64,000 nucleotides of DNA, taken from positions 4,725,614 through 4,789,613 of the forward strand of contig NZ_AP018290.1 of the NCBI RefSeq assembly GCF_002368415.1, written 5' to 3'. A model generated the notes under the pieces. The model was given only the letters and a program-made list of their open reading frames with translations, ran no database searches and was not told where the DNA came from. Below are positions 44,265 to 53,606 of this stretch, one piece after another; positions within the stretch are counted from its first letter, which is position 1, and every line of letters begins with the position of its first letter. The DNA comes from Calothrix sp. NIES-4105 (lineage in GTDB: Bacteria; Cyanobacteriota; Cyanobacteriia; Cyanobacteriales; Nostocaceae). Both the position numbers and the translations under genes were made by a program.

Positions 44265-44392
44265 TTGTATAATAGAGAGTCTATATACAAGCGGCACCGT
44301 TTATTTACAGGCGCCTGTTAATACCCGCTTGTGCTTTTGCCCATAAGTGCGAGTAAGTTAGTCAAGCAGCTATTAGTAAAGTTTGTATTAAA

Positions 44393-46226
44393 CTCTAACA
44401 GATTATTAAGTAGAATTGCGTGTTTAAGAAATTTCTGCAACAATAATATCCAGTGTCGCGCGTCAAAAACCGATGGTTTGGGCATCCAGACAGCAGCTAC
44501 AAGGCGGAAAGTACGTAATCGAGCAGGTGCTTGGGCGAGGTGGGTTTGGTATCACCTACAAAGCACGTCATACTATGCTTAACGCTTTCGTGGTAATAAA
44601 AACCCCAAATGACGACTTGAGGAATGACCCAGAATATCCTAAATTTATCAAACGGTTTCGAGAAGAAGGACAGCGACTAGAAAAACTTTCCGAAAACCAG
44701 CATCCAAATATTGTCCGCGTTAGGGATTTATTTCACGAGGGTGGTACTTATTGTTTGGTAATGGATTTTGTACAAGGAGATAGTTTATTTAACCTGGTAC
44801 AAAAAAGAGGAGCATTACCAACACAAGAAGCAGTTAAATATATCAGTCAAATTGGTGATGCATTGAAAATAGTACACCAAGCCGGATTAGTACATCGAGA
44901 TGCCCATCCTGGTAATATCATGGTGCAGCAAGATGGCAAAGCAGTATTAATCGACTTTGGTATTGCAGGTGAAACTGTACCAATAACCCCTAGTACCCAG
45001 TTTTTTGCAAATCCAGCGTTTGCGCCTTACGAACAAATGCGGGGAGATAGACAACCATTTGTCGATGTTTACTCGCTAGCTGCTTCTCTTTACTACGCGG
45101 TTACAAATCAACTTCCTGAAACTTCAATAAACCGCAAGCTTTATAGTATGGCATTAGTTTCACCGCAGCAACATATTTCCAGTATTAGCGACAAATTAAA
45201 CCAAGCAATTGTTAAAGGGATGGAACTGGAACCAGAAAACCGTCCCCAAACGATGCAGGAATGGTTAGAAATGCTAACGGTAGCGGTAACAACTTGGACA
45301 AGTGGATATCAGCTACAAAATGGGAAATACACGATAGAAAAAGTTATTGCTCAAGGCGGTTTTGGAATTACTTATTTAGCTAGAAATGAAAATCAACAAC
45401 CTATTGTGATCAAGACTTTGAATGAAATAGTGCAAAAACGACCAGATTTTGCCAAACTTGAACAAGATTTTCTCAACGAAGCCTTAAAGTTAGCAAAATG
45501 TAACCATCCTCATGTTGTCAAAGTCCGCGAAGTATTCCAAGAAGGGATTTGGTGCATGGTAATGGAATATATTGAAGGCGAAAATTTTGTAGATAGAGTT
45601 GTAAATCGGGGTGTGTTATCCGAAGCTGAAGCGGTGGGATATATTAGGCAAATTGGGGAAGCATTAACGGTAGTTCACAATAATGGATTGTTGCATCGGG
45701 ATGTAAAACCAGCGAATATTATTGTGCGTACTAATAAGCGAGAAGCTGTATTAATTGACTTTGGGATTGCACGAGAATTCGTCCCCAGTATAACACAGTT
45801 GCATACCCCATATCTTTCCCATTGTTTTGCACCAATTGAGCAATATCAACGTGTGGCAAAACGCGGTGCATATACAGATGTTTATGCTTTAGCAGCAACG
45901 CTATATTTTTTATTAACAAATAAGCTACCGTATCCAGCGATAAATAGAGCTAGCGGGATGGTACTGGAGGAACCTATAAGTATAAATCCGAGTATTAGTG
46001 ATCGGGTTAATAAGGCAATACTTAAAGGGATGGAGTTGGAACCAGAAAACCGTCCTCAGACAATGCAGCAATGGCTGCATTTACTAACAGTTCCCGTTTC
46101 TTCACCACAAACACCAAAACAAAAAACACCAAAGCCAGATGATTTGAGTTCTGACAAAAACGTAGATTACAGCAAACTACGAGATTTACTTAGAGATGGT
46201 AAGTGGAAAGAAGCTGATGAAGAAAC
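44393..46226 (+). repeat. Long direct repeat, copy 2
   Basis: Second copy of the 39297-41130 sequence, offset 5096 bp. It covers the kinase leader, both kinase domains and the linker, up to the start of the GUN4 region. Confidence 0.9.
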
Positions 46227-46818
46227 TCTTGTGGTTATGCTTGAAGCATCTGGTAGAAAAAATCAAGGTTGGTTGGATATTGAATCTATCAAAAAGTTTC
46301 CTGGTACAGACCTTCACACTATTGACCAACTATGGGTTAAATATAGTCAGGGTAAATTTGGTTTTAGTGTTCAAAAAAGTATTTGGGAAAGCGTTGGTGG
46401 CAAACTCAATGTTAAACATGAAATTGCGCTTAACTTTGGCATTATAGTTGGCTGGTATATAGATAAATGGATAGGTAAAGATGAGCTACGATTTACAATT
46501 GATTATGCTAATAAAGGGCATCTACCCTCAGTTTATAATGCTGGACTATTTGGAATATATTATAATAGTTACGTAATATGGTCTAGTTTTTTTTCGCTGT
46601 TATTTGTACTAGAAATCCCATTAATTATTTTACTTGGACTTCTCAGTTATAGTATCTCCTTTCCTGCCTGGTTTCACCACCCTTGGATTATCAGAGGATT
46701 TGGCCTTTTGTTTCTTACATCATGTTGTTCTCCCGTTATTTGTCTGAGACTAATAAGCTTGGGATGGAGAACAACAATGAAAGCATATGCTGCTCTCTTC
46801 GCCCGTCGGGAGTTGTAA
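44473..46818 (+). CDS. Tandem serine/threonine kinase with GUN4 domain and membrane tail, copy 2
   Basis: A 781-residue protein identical to copy 1 through both kinase domains and the Pro/Thr linker. It then diverges in the GUN4 domain (LVVMLEASGRKNQGWLDIES; TIDQLWVKYSQGKFGFSVQK) and more strongly in the hydrophobic tail (FFSLLFVLEIPLIILLGLLS). The tail still ends with the shared WRTTMKAYAALFARREL. In its leader the in-frame TTG context reads GTT TAA, fixing the ATG at 44473. The combination suggests a membrane-bound kinase that might sense tetrapyrroles through GUN4. The first kinase domain again has HRDAHPGN. The identical 5' part with a divergent 3' part indicates gene conversion. Confidence 0.88.
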   Translation: MVWASRQQLQGGKYVIEQVLGRGGFGITYKARHTMLNAFVVIKTPNDDLRNDPEYPKFIKRFREEGQRLEKLSENQHPNIVRVRDLFHEGGTYCLVMDFVQGDSLFNLVQKRGALPTQEAVKYISQIGDALKIVHQAGLVHRDAHPGNIMVQQDGKAVLIDFGIAGETVPITPSTQFFANPAFAPYEQMRGDRQPFVDVYSLAASLYYAVTNQLPETSINRKLYSMALVSPQQHISSISDKLNQAIVKGMELEPENRPQTMQEWLEMLTVAVTTWTSGYQLQNGKYTIEKVIAQGGFGITYLARNENQQPIVIKTLNEIVQKRPDFAKLEQDFLNEALKLAKCNHPHVVKVREVFQEGIWCMVMEYIEGENFVDRVVNRGVLSEAEAVGYIRQIGEALTVVHNNGLLHRDVKPANIIVRTNKREAVLIDFGIAREFVPSITQLHTPYLSHCFAPIEQYQRVAKRGAYTDVYALAATLYFLLTNKLPYPAINRASGMVLEEPISINPSISDRVNKAILKGMELEPENRPQTMQQWLHLLTVPVSSPQTPKQKTPKPDDLSSDKNVDYSKLRDLLRDGKWKEADEETLVVMLEASGRKNQGWLDIESIKKFPGTDLHTIDQLWVKYSQGKFGFSVQKSIWESVGGKLNVKHEIALNFGIIVGWYIDKWIGKDELRFTIDYANKGHLPSVYNAGLFGIYYNSYVIWSSFFSLLFVLEIPLIILLGLLSYSISFPAWFHHPWIIRGFGLLFLTSCCSPVICLRLISLGWRTTMKAYAALFARREL

Positions 46819-46835
46819 GCTTTGTTTATACCGAT

Positions 46836-46901
46836 AGCAAAATACAGCTTAATCAGTTTGGGAGAAATTTATATTTTAAGTATTATGTCGATAATTATAC
46901 A
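46836..46901. repeat. 66-bp duplicate of 42234-42299
   Basis: Begins AGCAAAATACAGCTTAATCA and ends GATAATTATACA, with one difference seen from the other copy. It lies just after the second kinase gene. Confidence 0.85.
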
Positions 46902-47150
46902 TTAACAAACCTTTTTATCCTATATTTTCAAAACACAATACTTATCCAGAGGGAAAGCAATATTAACGGTAATATTAACGACTTTCCTTGAATGCTTGGA
47001 TAATGGGATTGCGTAGCGGGGGAGGGGTGTACTCCATCTGGATGCAAAGCGCTGTATATCTTTCACTTGTAAGGATAAACCACTTTACTTATCAATACTA
47101 CATCTAATTAAGCTAGACTAGTTGCATTGTCGAGGGCAAGCAAAATTTCT

Positions 47151-47311
47151 ATGTCTCGTTGGTTTAATACCGCAGGTCCTTGTAAAGCCGACATTCATTA
47201 TATGCTTCCGCCCACTGTTCGGTTGCCCAATTTGGAACGCTTGATTGCCCAGCAAAACTACTTTGTAATTCACGCACCTCAGCAAACGGGTAAAACCACT
47301 GCGATGTTGTC
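47151..47311 (+). pseudogene. 5' part of an AAA-ATPase/nuclease gene, interrupted
   Basis: From ATG at 47151 the frame encodes SRWFNTAGPCKADIHYMLPP, then LERLIAQQNYFVIHAPQQ and TGKTTAMLS, a complete Walker A (APQQTGKT). The frame is lost 7 residues later. The natural continuation, LRLAKQLTESGRYTAVMVSV, is found at 49577. The break falls directly after Walker A. This family pairs an ATPase with a C-terminal PD-(D/E)XK-type nuclease-like domain. Confidence 0.85.
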
Positions 47312-47621
47312 CCATCTAATTAGATAACGCTTTTTTGGAGTAATTCGGAGCCAATAGTTATAAATAGAAGTTAATTTAAAGGGCACCGGGTACGTCATGC
47401 ATCGCGCAGTCTAGAGTGAGGAAAGCGTTTGGTACCGTTCGGTTTAAAATTGGCAGTTTGAATACTATTAATCTGTGTATCTTATTTGACATAAACAAAT
47501 CAGTAGAAAGCGTCAGTATTGTAAGTGGAAATTTCAATCGTTTTTAACGTATAAAGTTTTTTAAAAATTACTAAACTTTAGTAATTTGTAGTAATATATC
47601 ATTAACTATAAACATAAAAAT

Positions 47622-49124
47622 ATGGCAAGTAAGAAGTCAAGCATAACAAATGAATATACTGTAACTAGGGTAGTCTATTCCGTCGGCACTATTAATCCTG
47701 AATTAATTAAACTAGCTTCTGTATTAGGAGAACTTCGTTCTGAACTGTGGAACAAATACGGTTCTCTCAAAGCTTGGGGAATAAATAAAAATGAAATTAT
47801 CAAAAATATTAGAAACAGTGAAAATTTACGTAGTATCTATGGTGCTGAACGTTTTAACCTCTCCTCTGAAATGTGGGAGAGAACAGTTCAGGCAGTACTT
47901 GACGATATTCACGCTGTTCAAGAGGCAGCTAAAGTACAAATTATTCGTAAAATATACGAATATTTTAAACCGGAACGCACACTAGTTCAAAAAGGTAAGA
48001 AGCTAGTTTGGCAAGATATACCAGAAACATCTTTCCGGCAAGAATTAATCACAGCAATTAATTCTCGCTATTTGGTATGGTATCAGTACCCAATTCTTTG
48101 TCGTTGGGTAAGACAGTTTTATAAACGTGGGCACACTTGGGTTAATAACCAAATTGTAATTAATGCAACTGCTTCTTCAATGAAAGGTAAAATTACCAAA
48201 GATGGCAGAAGTGTTACAACTTACAAGATACCAACTTTTATGGATGGTAAAAAATGTCAGTGGGTAGAAATTAAAATTCATACTGGGAGAACTTGTCCGA
48301 AAGCTGGTAGACTTCGCCTCATTTTTAACGGCGAAAAATTTGAGTTACACTACCCACATACAACGAAAATAAATATTACGAAACAATCGGGTATAATTGG
48401 ACTTGATAAAGGCTTTACGGAAGGTTTTTATGGTAGTAATGGACGAGCTTATGTCGAGTCTTTAGGTGAAGTGATTAAAGCTGCTTCAAACAAAAGAACA
48501 AAGAAAAATAAAAAGCGCTCCGTAATATTTGCGATTTCTCAAAAAGTAGATGCTAAAAAATCATCTCAAATTTTATCAAATAACTTGGGACGCAAAAAAG
48601 CATCGAGAAAAGATAGTATTAAGCGCTTACATATTAAGCAGCTTATCCGAACCGATGTCAATCAAATATTTAATAATTTTGGAGAGGTTGTTGCAGAGGA
48701 CTTAAGCAAACATATCAAAAGTAAGAAAAAAGCAAAAGCCATTAATCGAAAGTTAAATGAATGGTCAAAGGGAGAATTACAAAAATCATTAGATGAAATA
48801 TCAGTTAGAAAGGGTGCAAAAGTTACACTTGTAAATCCGGCATATACTTCACAGGTTGACTCAAGCAACGGAACATTACTAGGAAAACGTGTTGGAGACC
48901 AATTTATTACTTACCAAGGTGTGATATTTCAGTCGGATATTAATGCAGCAATAAATATTAAAAACCGCGCCTTAGATTCAGAGATAACGCGGTTTATGAA
49001 AAAAGAACAGATCCATAGAATTTTACTTAATCGTACTACACAATTTCTTGATAAATTAGGCTACACGCTTGAAGCTGCTCTCTACATGGGGTGGTTAGAT
49101 AAAAAGCATAAACATCTACGATAA
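47622..49124 (+). CDS. TnpB-like RuvC nuclease lacking the zinc ribbon
   Basis: A 500-residue Lys-rich protein. The N-terminal 250 residues hold the helical and beta recognition part (GAERFNLSSEMWERTVQAVL; TGRTCPKAGRLRLIFNGEKF). RuvC motifs are SGIIGLDKGFTEGFYG (Asp262), FGEVVAEDLS (Glu359) and FQSDINAAINIK (Asp439). Between the last two it has VNPAYTSQVDSSNGTLLGKR and YQGVIF, without the four Cys of the usual TnpB zinc ribbon. This is a known TnpB variant group. All three acidic residues are present, so nuclease activity is plausible. It is a different lineage from the 15319 gene. The guide RNA would be expected downstream. Confidence 0.87.
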   Translation: MASKKSSITNEYTVTRVVYSVGTINPELIKLASVLGELRSELWNKYGSLKAWGINKNEIIKNIRNSENLRSIYGAERFNLSSEMWERTVQAVLDDIHAVQEAAKVQIIRKIYEYFKPERTLVQKGKKLVWQDIPETSFRQELITAINSRYLVWYQYPILCRWVRQFYKRGHTWVNNQIVINATASSMKGKITKDGRSVTTYKIPTFMDGKKCQWVEIKIHTGRTCPKAGRLRLIFNGEKFELHYPHTTKINITKQSGIIGLDKGFTEGFYGSNGRAYVESLGEVIKAASNKRTKKNKKRSVIFAISQKVDAKKSSQILSNNLGRKKASRKDSIKRLHIKQLIRTDVNQIFNNFGEVVAEDLSKHIKSKKKAKAINRKLNEWSKGELQKSLDEISVRKGAKVTLVNPAYTSQVDSSNGTLLGKRVGDQFITYQGVIFQSDINAAINIKNRALDSEITRFMKKEQIHRILLNRTTQFLDKLGYTLEAALYMGWLDKKHKHLR

Positions 49125-49390
49125 AACTTTGATCGAGATTGCTTGTATGTAGATTTATATACTGTGTCTCCTTTTGCCATTTTCTCAGATAATTATGGAA
49201 GGGAAAACTTGAAATTTCATAACTAGTTGAAGACGTTATTAAAAGATATCTTTGTGTTATAATATTATGTATAGAGTTAAATTTGCACCATATAGGTTGA
49301 TTGTTAGAAAAGCGTTACTGGGAAAACGTGTTTAAAGTCAATTCTTCACCCATGTGGGAATGGTACAAAATACTGATTAGAGTGCGATAT

Positions 49391-49463
49391 GGCTATAAAC
49401 TCCACGGCGTACGAGTTAGGGTCTAGATACAGTGATCTCGCGAGATTTAAAACAAGTATAGCC
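49391..49463 (+). ncRNA. Candidate structured RNA at the right end of the TnpB element
   Basis: GGCTATA at 49391-49397 pairs with TATAGCC at 49457-49463, enclosing the perfect palindrome ATCTCGCGAGAT at 49435-49446. TnpB guide (omega) RNAs come from the 3' end of tnpB and the element's right end, so position fits. This is structure and placement only; the boundaries are guesses. Confidence 0.35.
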
Positions 49464-49576
49464 ATTCAATTGTTTTAAATACTGCTGTCAATCAGACTGC
49501 AAATAAAAAAGACAAACAAAGTATATGCGTGGCTTTTCCAACTTGTTTGGATTACTCCGAAATACTACGTTATGTC

Positions 49577-50974
49577 ATTACGCCTTGCAAAACAACTTAC
49601 AGAAAGTGGACGCTACACGGCAGTTATGGTATCTGTGGAAGTCGGGGCGCCGTTTAATCATGACCCAGGCGCCGCAGAGGATGCGATTCTTTCGTCTTGG
49701 CGTGCGCGTGCCCAAATGCGTTTACCCAAAGAATTACACCCCCCTGATTGGAATGAAGCCAAGCCAGGGCGAAGAATTCAAGCGGCTTTGCAAGCTTGGT
49801 CACAAGATTCACCTCGTCCCTTAGTACTTTTTATTGATGAAATTGATGCTCTTCAGGACGAAGCTTTAATTTCAATTTTGCGACAGTTACGGGATGGTTA
49901 TCCCGACCGACCCAACAACTTTCCCCAGTCTGTTGGATTAATTGGCTTAAGGGATGTGCGAGATTACAAAGTTGCAAGCGGTGGTAGTGAGCGACTAAAT
50001 ACATCCAGCCCCTTTAATATCAAAGTCCGCTCCCTAACGTTGAGAAATTTTAATGAAACCGAAGTAGCTCAATTGTATCATCAACATACTTTAGACACAG
50101 GACAGGTGTTTACTGATGAAGCAGTTCAAACAGCATTTGAGTTAACCCAAGGACAACCTTGGTTGGTGAATGCCCTTGCAAAAGAAATCGTAGAAGAAAT
50201 TGTTACCGATTATAGTGTGACAATTACAGAAGAACATATTCGCAGAAGTAAAGAAGTATTGATTGCACGGCAGGATACGCATATCGATAGTTTGGCGGAA
50301 CGTCTGCGAGAACCGAGAGTAAAGGCAATTATTGAACCTATACTAGCGGGACAAGCTTTAGGTGATACGCCTTCAGATGACCGTCAATATCTAATTGACC
50401 TAGGGTTGTTACGACGTGACCCAGCGGGAGGACTGGTAATTGCTAATCCAATTTATCGCGAAGTTATCCCTCGTGTTTTGGCGCAGGGAACTCAAGACAG
50501 TTTACCTCACATTAGTCCCAGTTGGTTAACAAACAGTGGAGAGCTAAATACTGATGCGTTGTTGGAGGCGTTTTTGGTATTCTGGCGCCAACACGGGGAA
50601 CCATTACTAGGTAGCGCAGTTTACCACGAAATTGCACCACCTCCGCGTACTGATGGCATTTCTACATCGGGTAGTTAATGGTGGTGGAACTCTCGAACGA
50701 GAATACGCCATTGGAAGTGACCGCATGGACTTATGTTTAAAATATGGAAATATCACATTAGGAATCGAATTAAAAGTTTGGCGTGATAAGAAGGGTGACC
50801 CACAATCCGAGGGACTTGAACAACTAGACTCACCTCCGCGCGCGCATAGGAGTAAATTCCGGTTGGTTGTTTATTTTCGACCGACGCGCGAAGGCGCCAT
50901 CAATTGAAAAACGCTTATCAACCCAAATTACAACTACGAAAAATAAACGTTCCATCACCGTTATACGTGCGTAG
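49577..50974 (+). pseudogene. 3' part of the AAA-ATPase/nuclease gene, with frameshifts
   Basis: The frame resumes with LRLAKQLTESGRYTAVMVSV and contains Walker B (PLVLFIDEIDAL), a sensor region (VGLIGLRDVRDYK) and a winged-helix-like part. A frameshift near 50635 moves the reading to LRVLMAFLHRVVNGGGTLER, then GSDRMDLCLKYGNITLGIEL and KVWRDKKG, a PD-(D/E)XK-type pattern (D…E-L-K). A second shift at about 50835-50890 leads to KAPSIEKRLSTQITTTKNKR and a stop at 50974. With the upstream insertion the gene is dead. Confidence 0.85.
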
Positions 50975-51382
50975 GGGTAAACAATTTTTTTACCTGTTTT
51001 TTATTTCAAGCATTTAATACCTTACTGGGTAGTATTAATTTGTTTGATTGATTTACAAAAAATTGTAATGTTCAGTTTCAGGCGGATAGTTAATTTTTGC
51101 ATAAGTATTAGATGCACAGGAGTATATATAGTTGAAGGCTTTATGGGGTGTTAACTATAAAAGGCGCCGTAAACCGTAATAGTTTGATTGTAGTTTAAGT
51201 GAAGGAATGTAACTCAAATTTTGCTCAAGTTTAATGTTGGGTTCCGCACTCGCTGACACCCAACCTACGACTGGGTCCTAATTTACCGTATTAACTCTGT
51301 TGCTAATGATACATAGTAGAGAAGACAATATTGTAATAAGTTTAATTTTCAACACAAAGAGAAAACTATACTTTTAATTAAT
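50975..51382. other. Intergenic spacer with one hairpin repeat
   Basis: About 400 bp. The only structure noticed is GTTGGGTTCCGCACTCGCTGACACCCAAC at about 51236-51264 (GTTGGGT/ACCCAAC stem), a common type of cyanobacterial intergenic hairpin. No gene recognised. Confidence 0.5.
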
Positions 51383-52582
51383 ATGCCAGATAAAAAAGAA
51401 AGCGGATGTGGATGTGCGAGTATTCCATTCTCGGTTATTCTATTATTTTTAGGTGGTTGTTACTGGTGGTTTATACATCTAGGTAATTTTAATAAGATGG
51501 TTAATTATGTAACTAGCTTTTTGCCAATTAGCCAACAAGCGAGTACTCCTATTATAAAGGAGGCGCCAAGCACGTATGAACCTATCGCGAAACCGGAGCA
51601 GACGCAAGTTATACCAACTAATATACCAACAACCAAACCACAAGTTACCCCAACTAGTACACCAAGAACGCTACCACGAGTACCATTACCTCAAACTGCT
51701 TGGGATAAAAAAGTAATTAGAGGAATTTATTTAAGTCGATATCAAGTTACTAATAATGCTGACGAACAAACTATTCGCGAACGAGTTCGTTATTATCGCG
51801 CGCAAGGTATTAATACAATAATTCATGGAGTGTGGGGTAATGGCTGCACGATGTATAATAGTGAAGTTATGCAGCAAATCCTTGGATTTAAAAGTTGTCC
51901 TAATCAGTTTCAAGATAAATGGTTAGATTGGATGATTGATGAGGCGCATAAACAAGGGATGCAGGTTCATGCTTATTTTGAAAAGGGTATTAAATTAGAT
52001 AAGAATAGCCCTATCTTTGATATGGCAGTTTCTAAAAAGTGGCTTGTGTCTGGGGTTGATAGAACTTATGCTGGAATAGAACATTATGTTTTAGATGTAG
52101 AGGTTCCAGAGGTTGCTAATTTATTTAAGAAAATTTCAGTAGAATTTGTACAAAAGTATCCAACTATTGATGCTGTTCAATGGGATGATTATTTAGGTTA
52201 TCATGCCGAATTACCTGGTAAAGTTGACCGCACTGCCTCTTTGACTAAATTTGTGCAGCAAATGATAGGTGATATGAAAAAAGCTAATCCGAAAGTTAGT
52301 TTTGATATTTGTCATCATAACCCTTATTGGGCTAAACGTTATTTTGCGGCTGATTGGCTTTCTTGGAAAGTTGATAGAGTTTTTATTCAAGCTTATAATG
52401 ATGCTAATTTTAAACAAGAGTTAGATTATGCTGAGAATTATGCTGGTGTTGCAATTACTGATTATCAGTTGAATCGGTTAAAGGAATTGGTTGATAATAA
52501 TAAAATTAAGAGTATTTTGGTTTTTCCGTTTTCTGGAAAACCAGAGGAGACTGCTGTTAAGGTTAAAGGGTTTGTAAAATAA
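51383..52582 (+). CDS. Membrane-anchored GHL10-type glycoside-hydrolase-like protein
   Basis: A 399-residue protein. After a short Cys-containing start, residues about 14-33 form one membrane helix (IPFSVILLFLGGCYWWFI). A Pro/Thr-rich linker spans about 50-105. The catalytic-type TIM barrel covers 108-399: VIRGIYLSRYQVTNNADEQT, then WLDWMIDEAHKQGMQVHAYF, YVLDVEVPEVANLFKKISVE and IDAVQWDDYLGYHAELPG. This matches the DUF187/GHL10 group. The Asp pair in QWDDYLGY is a likely active-site element. It would work outside the cytoplasmic membrane, probably on a cell-wall or sheath polysaccharide. Substrate unknown. Single gene. Confidence 0.8.
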   Translation: MPDKKESGCGCASIPFSVILLFLGGCYWWFIHLGNFNKMVNYVTSFLPISQQASTPIIKEAPSTYEPIAKPEQTQVIPTNIPTTKPQVTPTSTPRTLPRVPLPQTAWDKKVIRGIYLSRYQVTNNADEQTIRERVRYYRAQGINTIIHGVWGNGCTMYNSEVMQQILGFKSCPNQFQDKWLDWMIDEAHKQGMQVHAYFEKGIKLDKNSPIFDMAVSKKWLVSGVDRTYAGIEHYVLDVEVPEVANLFKKISVEFVQKYPTIDAVQWDDYLGYHAELPGKVDRTASLTKFVQQMIGDMKKANPKVSFDICHHNPYWAKRYFAADWLSWKVDRVFIQAYNDANFKQELDYAENYAGVAITDYQLNRLKELVDNNKIKSILVFPFSGKPEETAVKVKGFVK

Positions 52583-52639
52583 TTAGTGTTTTATGTCATA
52601 GTTTTTGAGGTTGTGAAACATCTGTCCCCAGATGTAATA

Positions 52640-52860
52640 TACTGCAATTATTTTTACCACAGAGATACAGAGACACAGAGGGGGGAGAAATTGGCGCCTA
52701 CCTTCCAGATTTAATGCCTTATAGTTATTTCTTTGTGTCCTTTGTGTGCTTTGTGGTTCTTTCCTTTTATCTACAGTGTATTACTAATGGTTAAGACGGG
52801 CGGGGACGCCCGTTCCACAAGAACACGAGCGCACGAGCGCACGAGCGCACGAGCGCACTT
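52640..52860. repeat. Mixed intergenic repeats (ACAGAGATACAGAG, GGGCGGGGACGCCC, CACGAGCG x4)
   Basis: ACCACAGAGATACAGAGACA at about 52657 and TTTGTGTCCTTTGTGTGCTT near 52732 are inverted-type partners of a family repeated at 54870-55200. GACGGGCGGGGACGCCCGTTCCACAAGAA at 52796-52824 is a hairpin repeat. Four CACGAGCG-type octamers follow at about 52824-52858. They lie downstream of both flanking convergent genes. Confidence 0.85.
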
Positions 52861-52865
52861 TCTAC

Positions 52866-53456
52866 TCAGACTTTTACTTCCTCAGCAAAACTAGCCCACC
52901 GCGCGAAGTGGAACGCACCTGCGATGGAACCCCATGCGTGTTCGTCGGTTTCAAAGTCTCTTCCTCGGTCTAGACTGAAAAACTCTTTTTCACTAATTTC
53001 AAATTCGTTGTCGAGATAAGTTTTTTTGCCGTCACGTTCAACAATACAACCTTTGCCTGGTTCGACTCGACCTTTAAAACTTGTACCTGTCCACTCAACT
53101 ATCATGTTGCAACCGGGCATTTTTACTAGTTCGTCTGCTGTTAGTGCTTGTAGACGTTCGGGTTCGCGCGAGGCGCCATAATATTTTTGCTCGTTCTTAA
53201 GGGTATAATGTTCAATCTGAATATGGTTATCGGATGGTATCAACTTCATTACCCGCATTCGGTAAGGTTGATTTAGCGCAAAATGATAAGCTTGTTCGAG
53301 AAATAGTGTTACCCCAGATAAAAGTTCTTGGGGCAAAGGACGGATGCAAACGCGGATGTGAGCAAAAAAGGGTGGGTTTTCGTAAGCTTGTTCTTGGTTG
53401 CTGAAGTCCGCTGCCATCAAGCGCGCTAAAGATGCAACATCTGTAGAATTAGTCAT
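52866..53456 (-). CDS. cpcT: Phycocyanobilin lyase CpcT/CpeT family
   Basis: A 196-residue protein, the usual length for the CpcT/CpeT (T-type) lyases, which attach phycocyanobilin to Cys-153 of beta-phycocyanin (CpcT) or help bilin attachment to phycoerythrin (CpeT). Family segments include ADFSNQEQAYENPPFFAHIR, LFLEQAYHFALNQPYRMRVM, MPGCNMIVEWTGTSFKGRVE and GKGCIVERDGKKTYLDNEFE, with RDFETDEHAWGSIAGAFHF (shown in part). I choose CpcT because these motifs and the length match the phycocyanin enzyme; CpeT cannot be excluded. It is monocistronic and not beside cpc genes, as is common for this lyase. Confidence 0.85.
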   Translation of the reverse strand: MTNSTDVASLARLMAADFSNQEQAYENPPFFAHIRVCIRPLPQELLSGVTLFLEQAYHFALNQPYRMRVMKLIPSDNHIQIEHYTLKNEQKYYGASREPERLQALTADELVKMPGCNMIVEWTGTSFKGRVEPGKGCIVERDGKKTYLDNEFEISEKEFFSLDRGRDFETDEHAWGSIAGAFHFARWASFAEEVKV

Positions 53457-53606
53457 TATATCAGTTTTGGATAATCTAGTCAGGTCAAAATTGATTCATA
53501 TCGACTATTTTTATTGTAAAGCTTGTAGCAACTTCTATCACAGGAGAATTTTTGGTTTAATAGCGTCACTCACTATATATATAGTTAAAAATAAGGAAAA
53601 GTAATT

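Larger units (their letters stand above)
47312..49576. mobile_element. 2.27-kb TnpB-only insertion in the AAA-ATPase gene
   Basis: Removing this segment restores the frame: GCG ATG TTG TC plus ATTACGCCTTGC reads A-M-L-S-L-R-L-A. TGTC occurs at both junctions (47308-47311 and 49573-49576), so either four bases were duplicated or the element ends in TGTC. Near both ends lie similar sequences, TTTGGAGTAATTCGGAG at 47334 onward and TTTGGATTACTCCGAAA at 49547 onward, placed like the subterminal sites of IS200/IS605 elements. It carries only a TnpB-like gene, with no TnpA. Confidence 0.85.
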
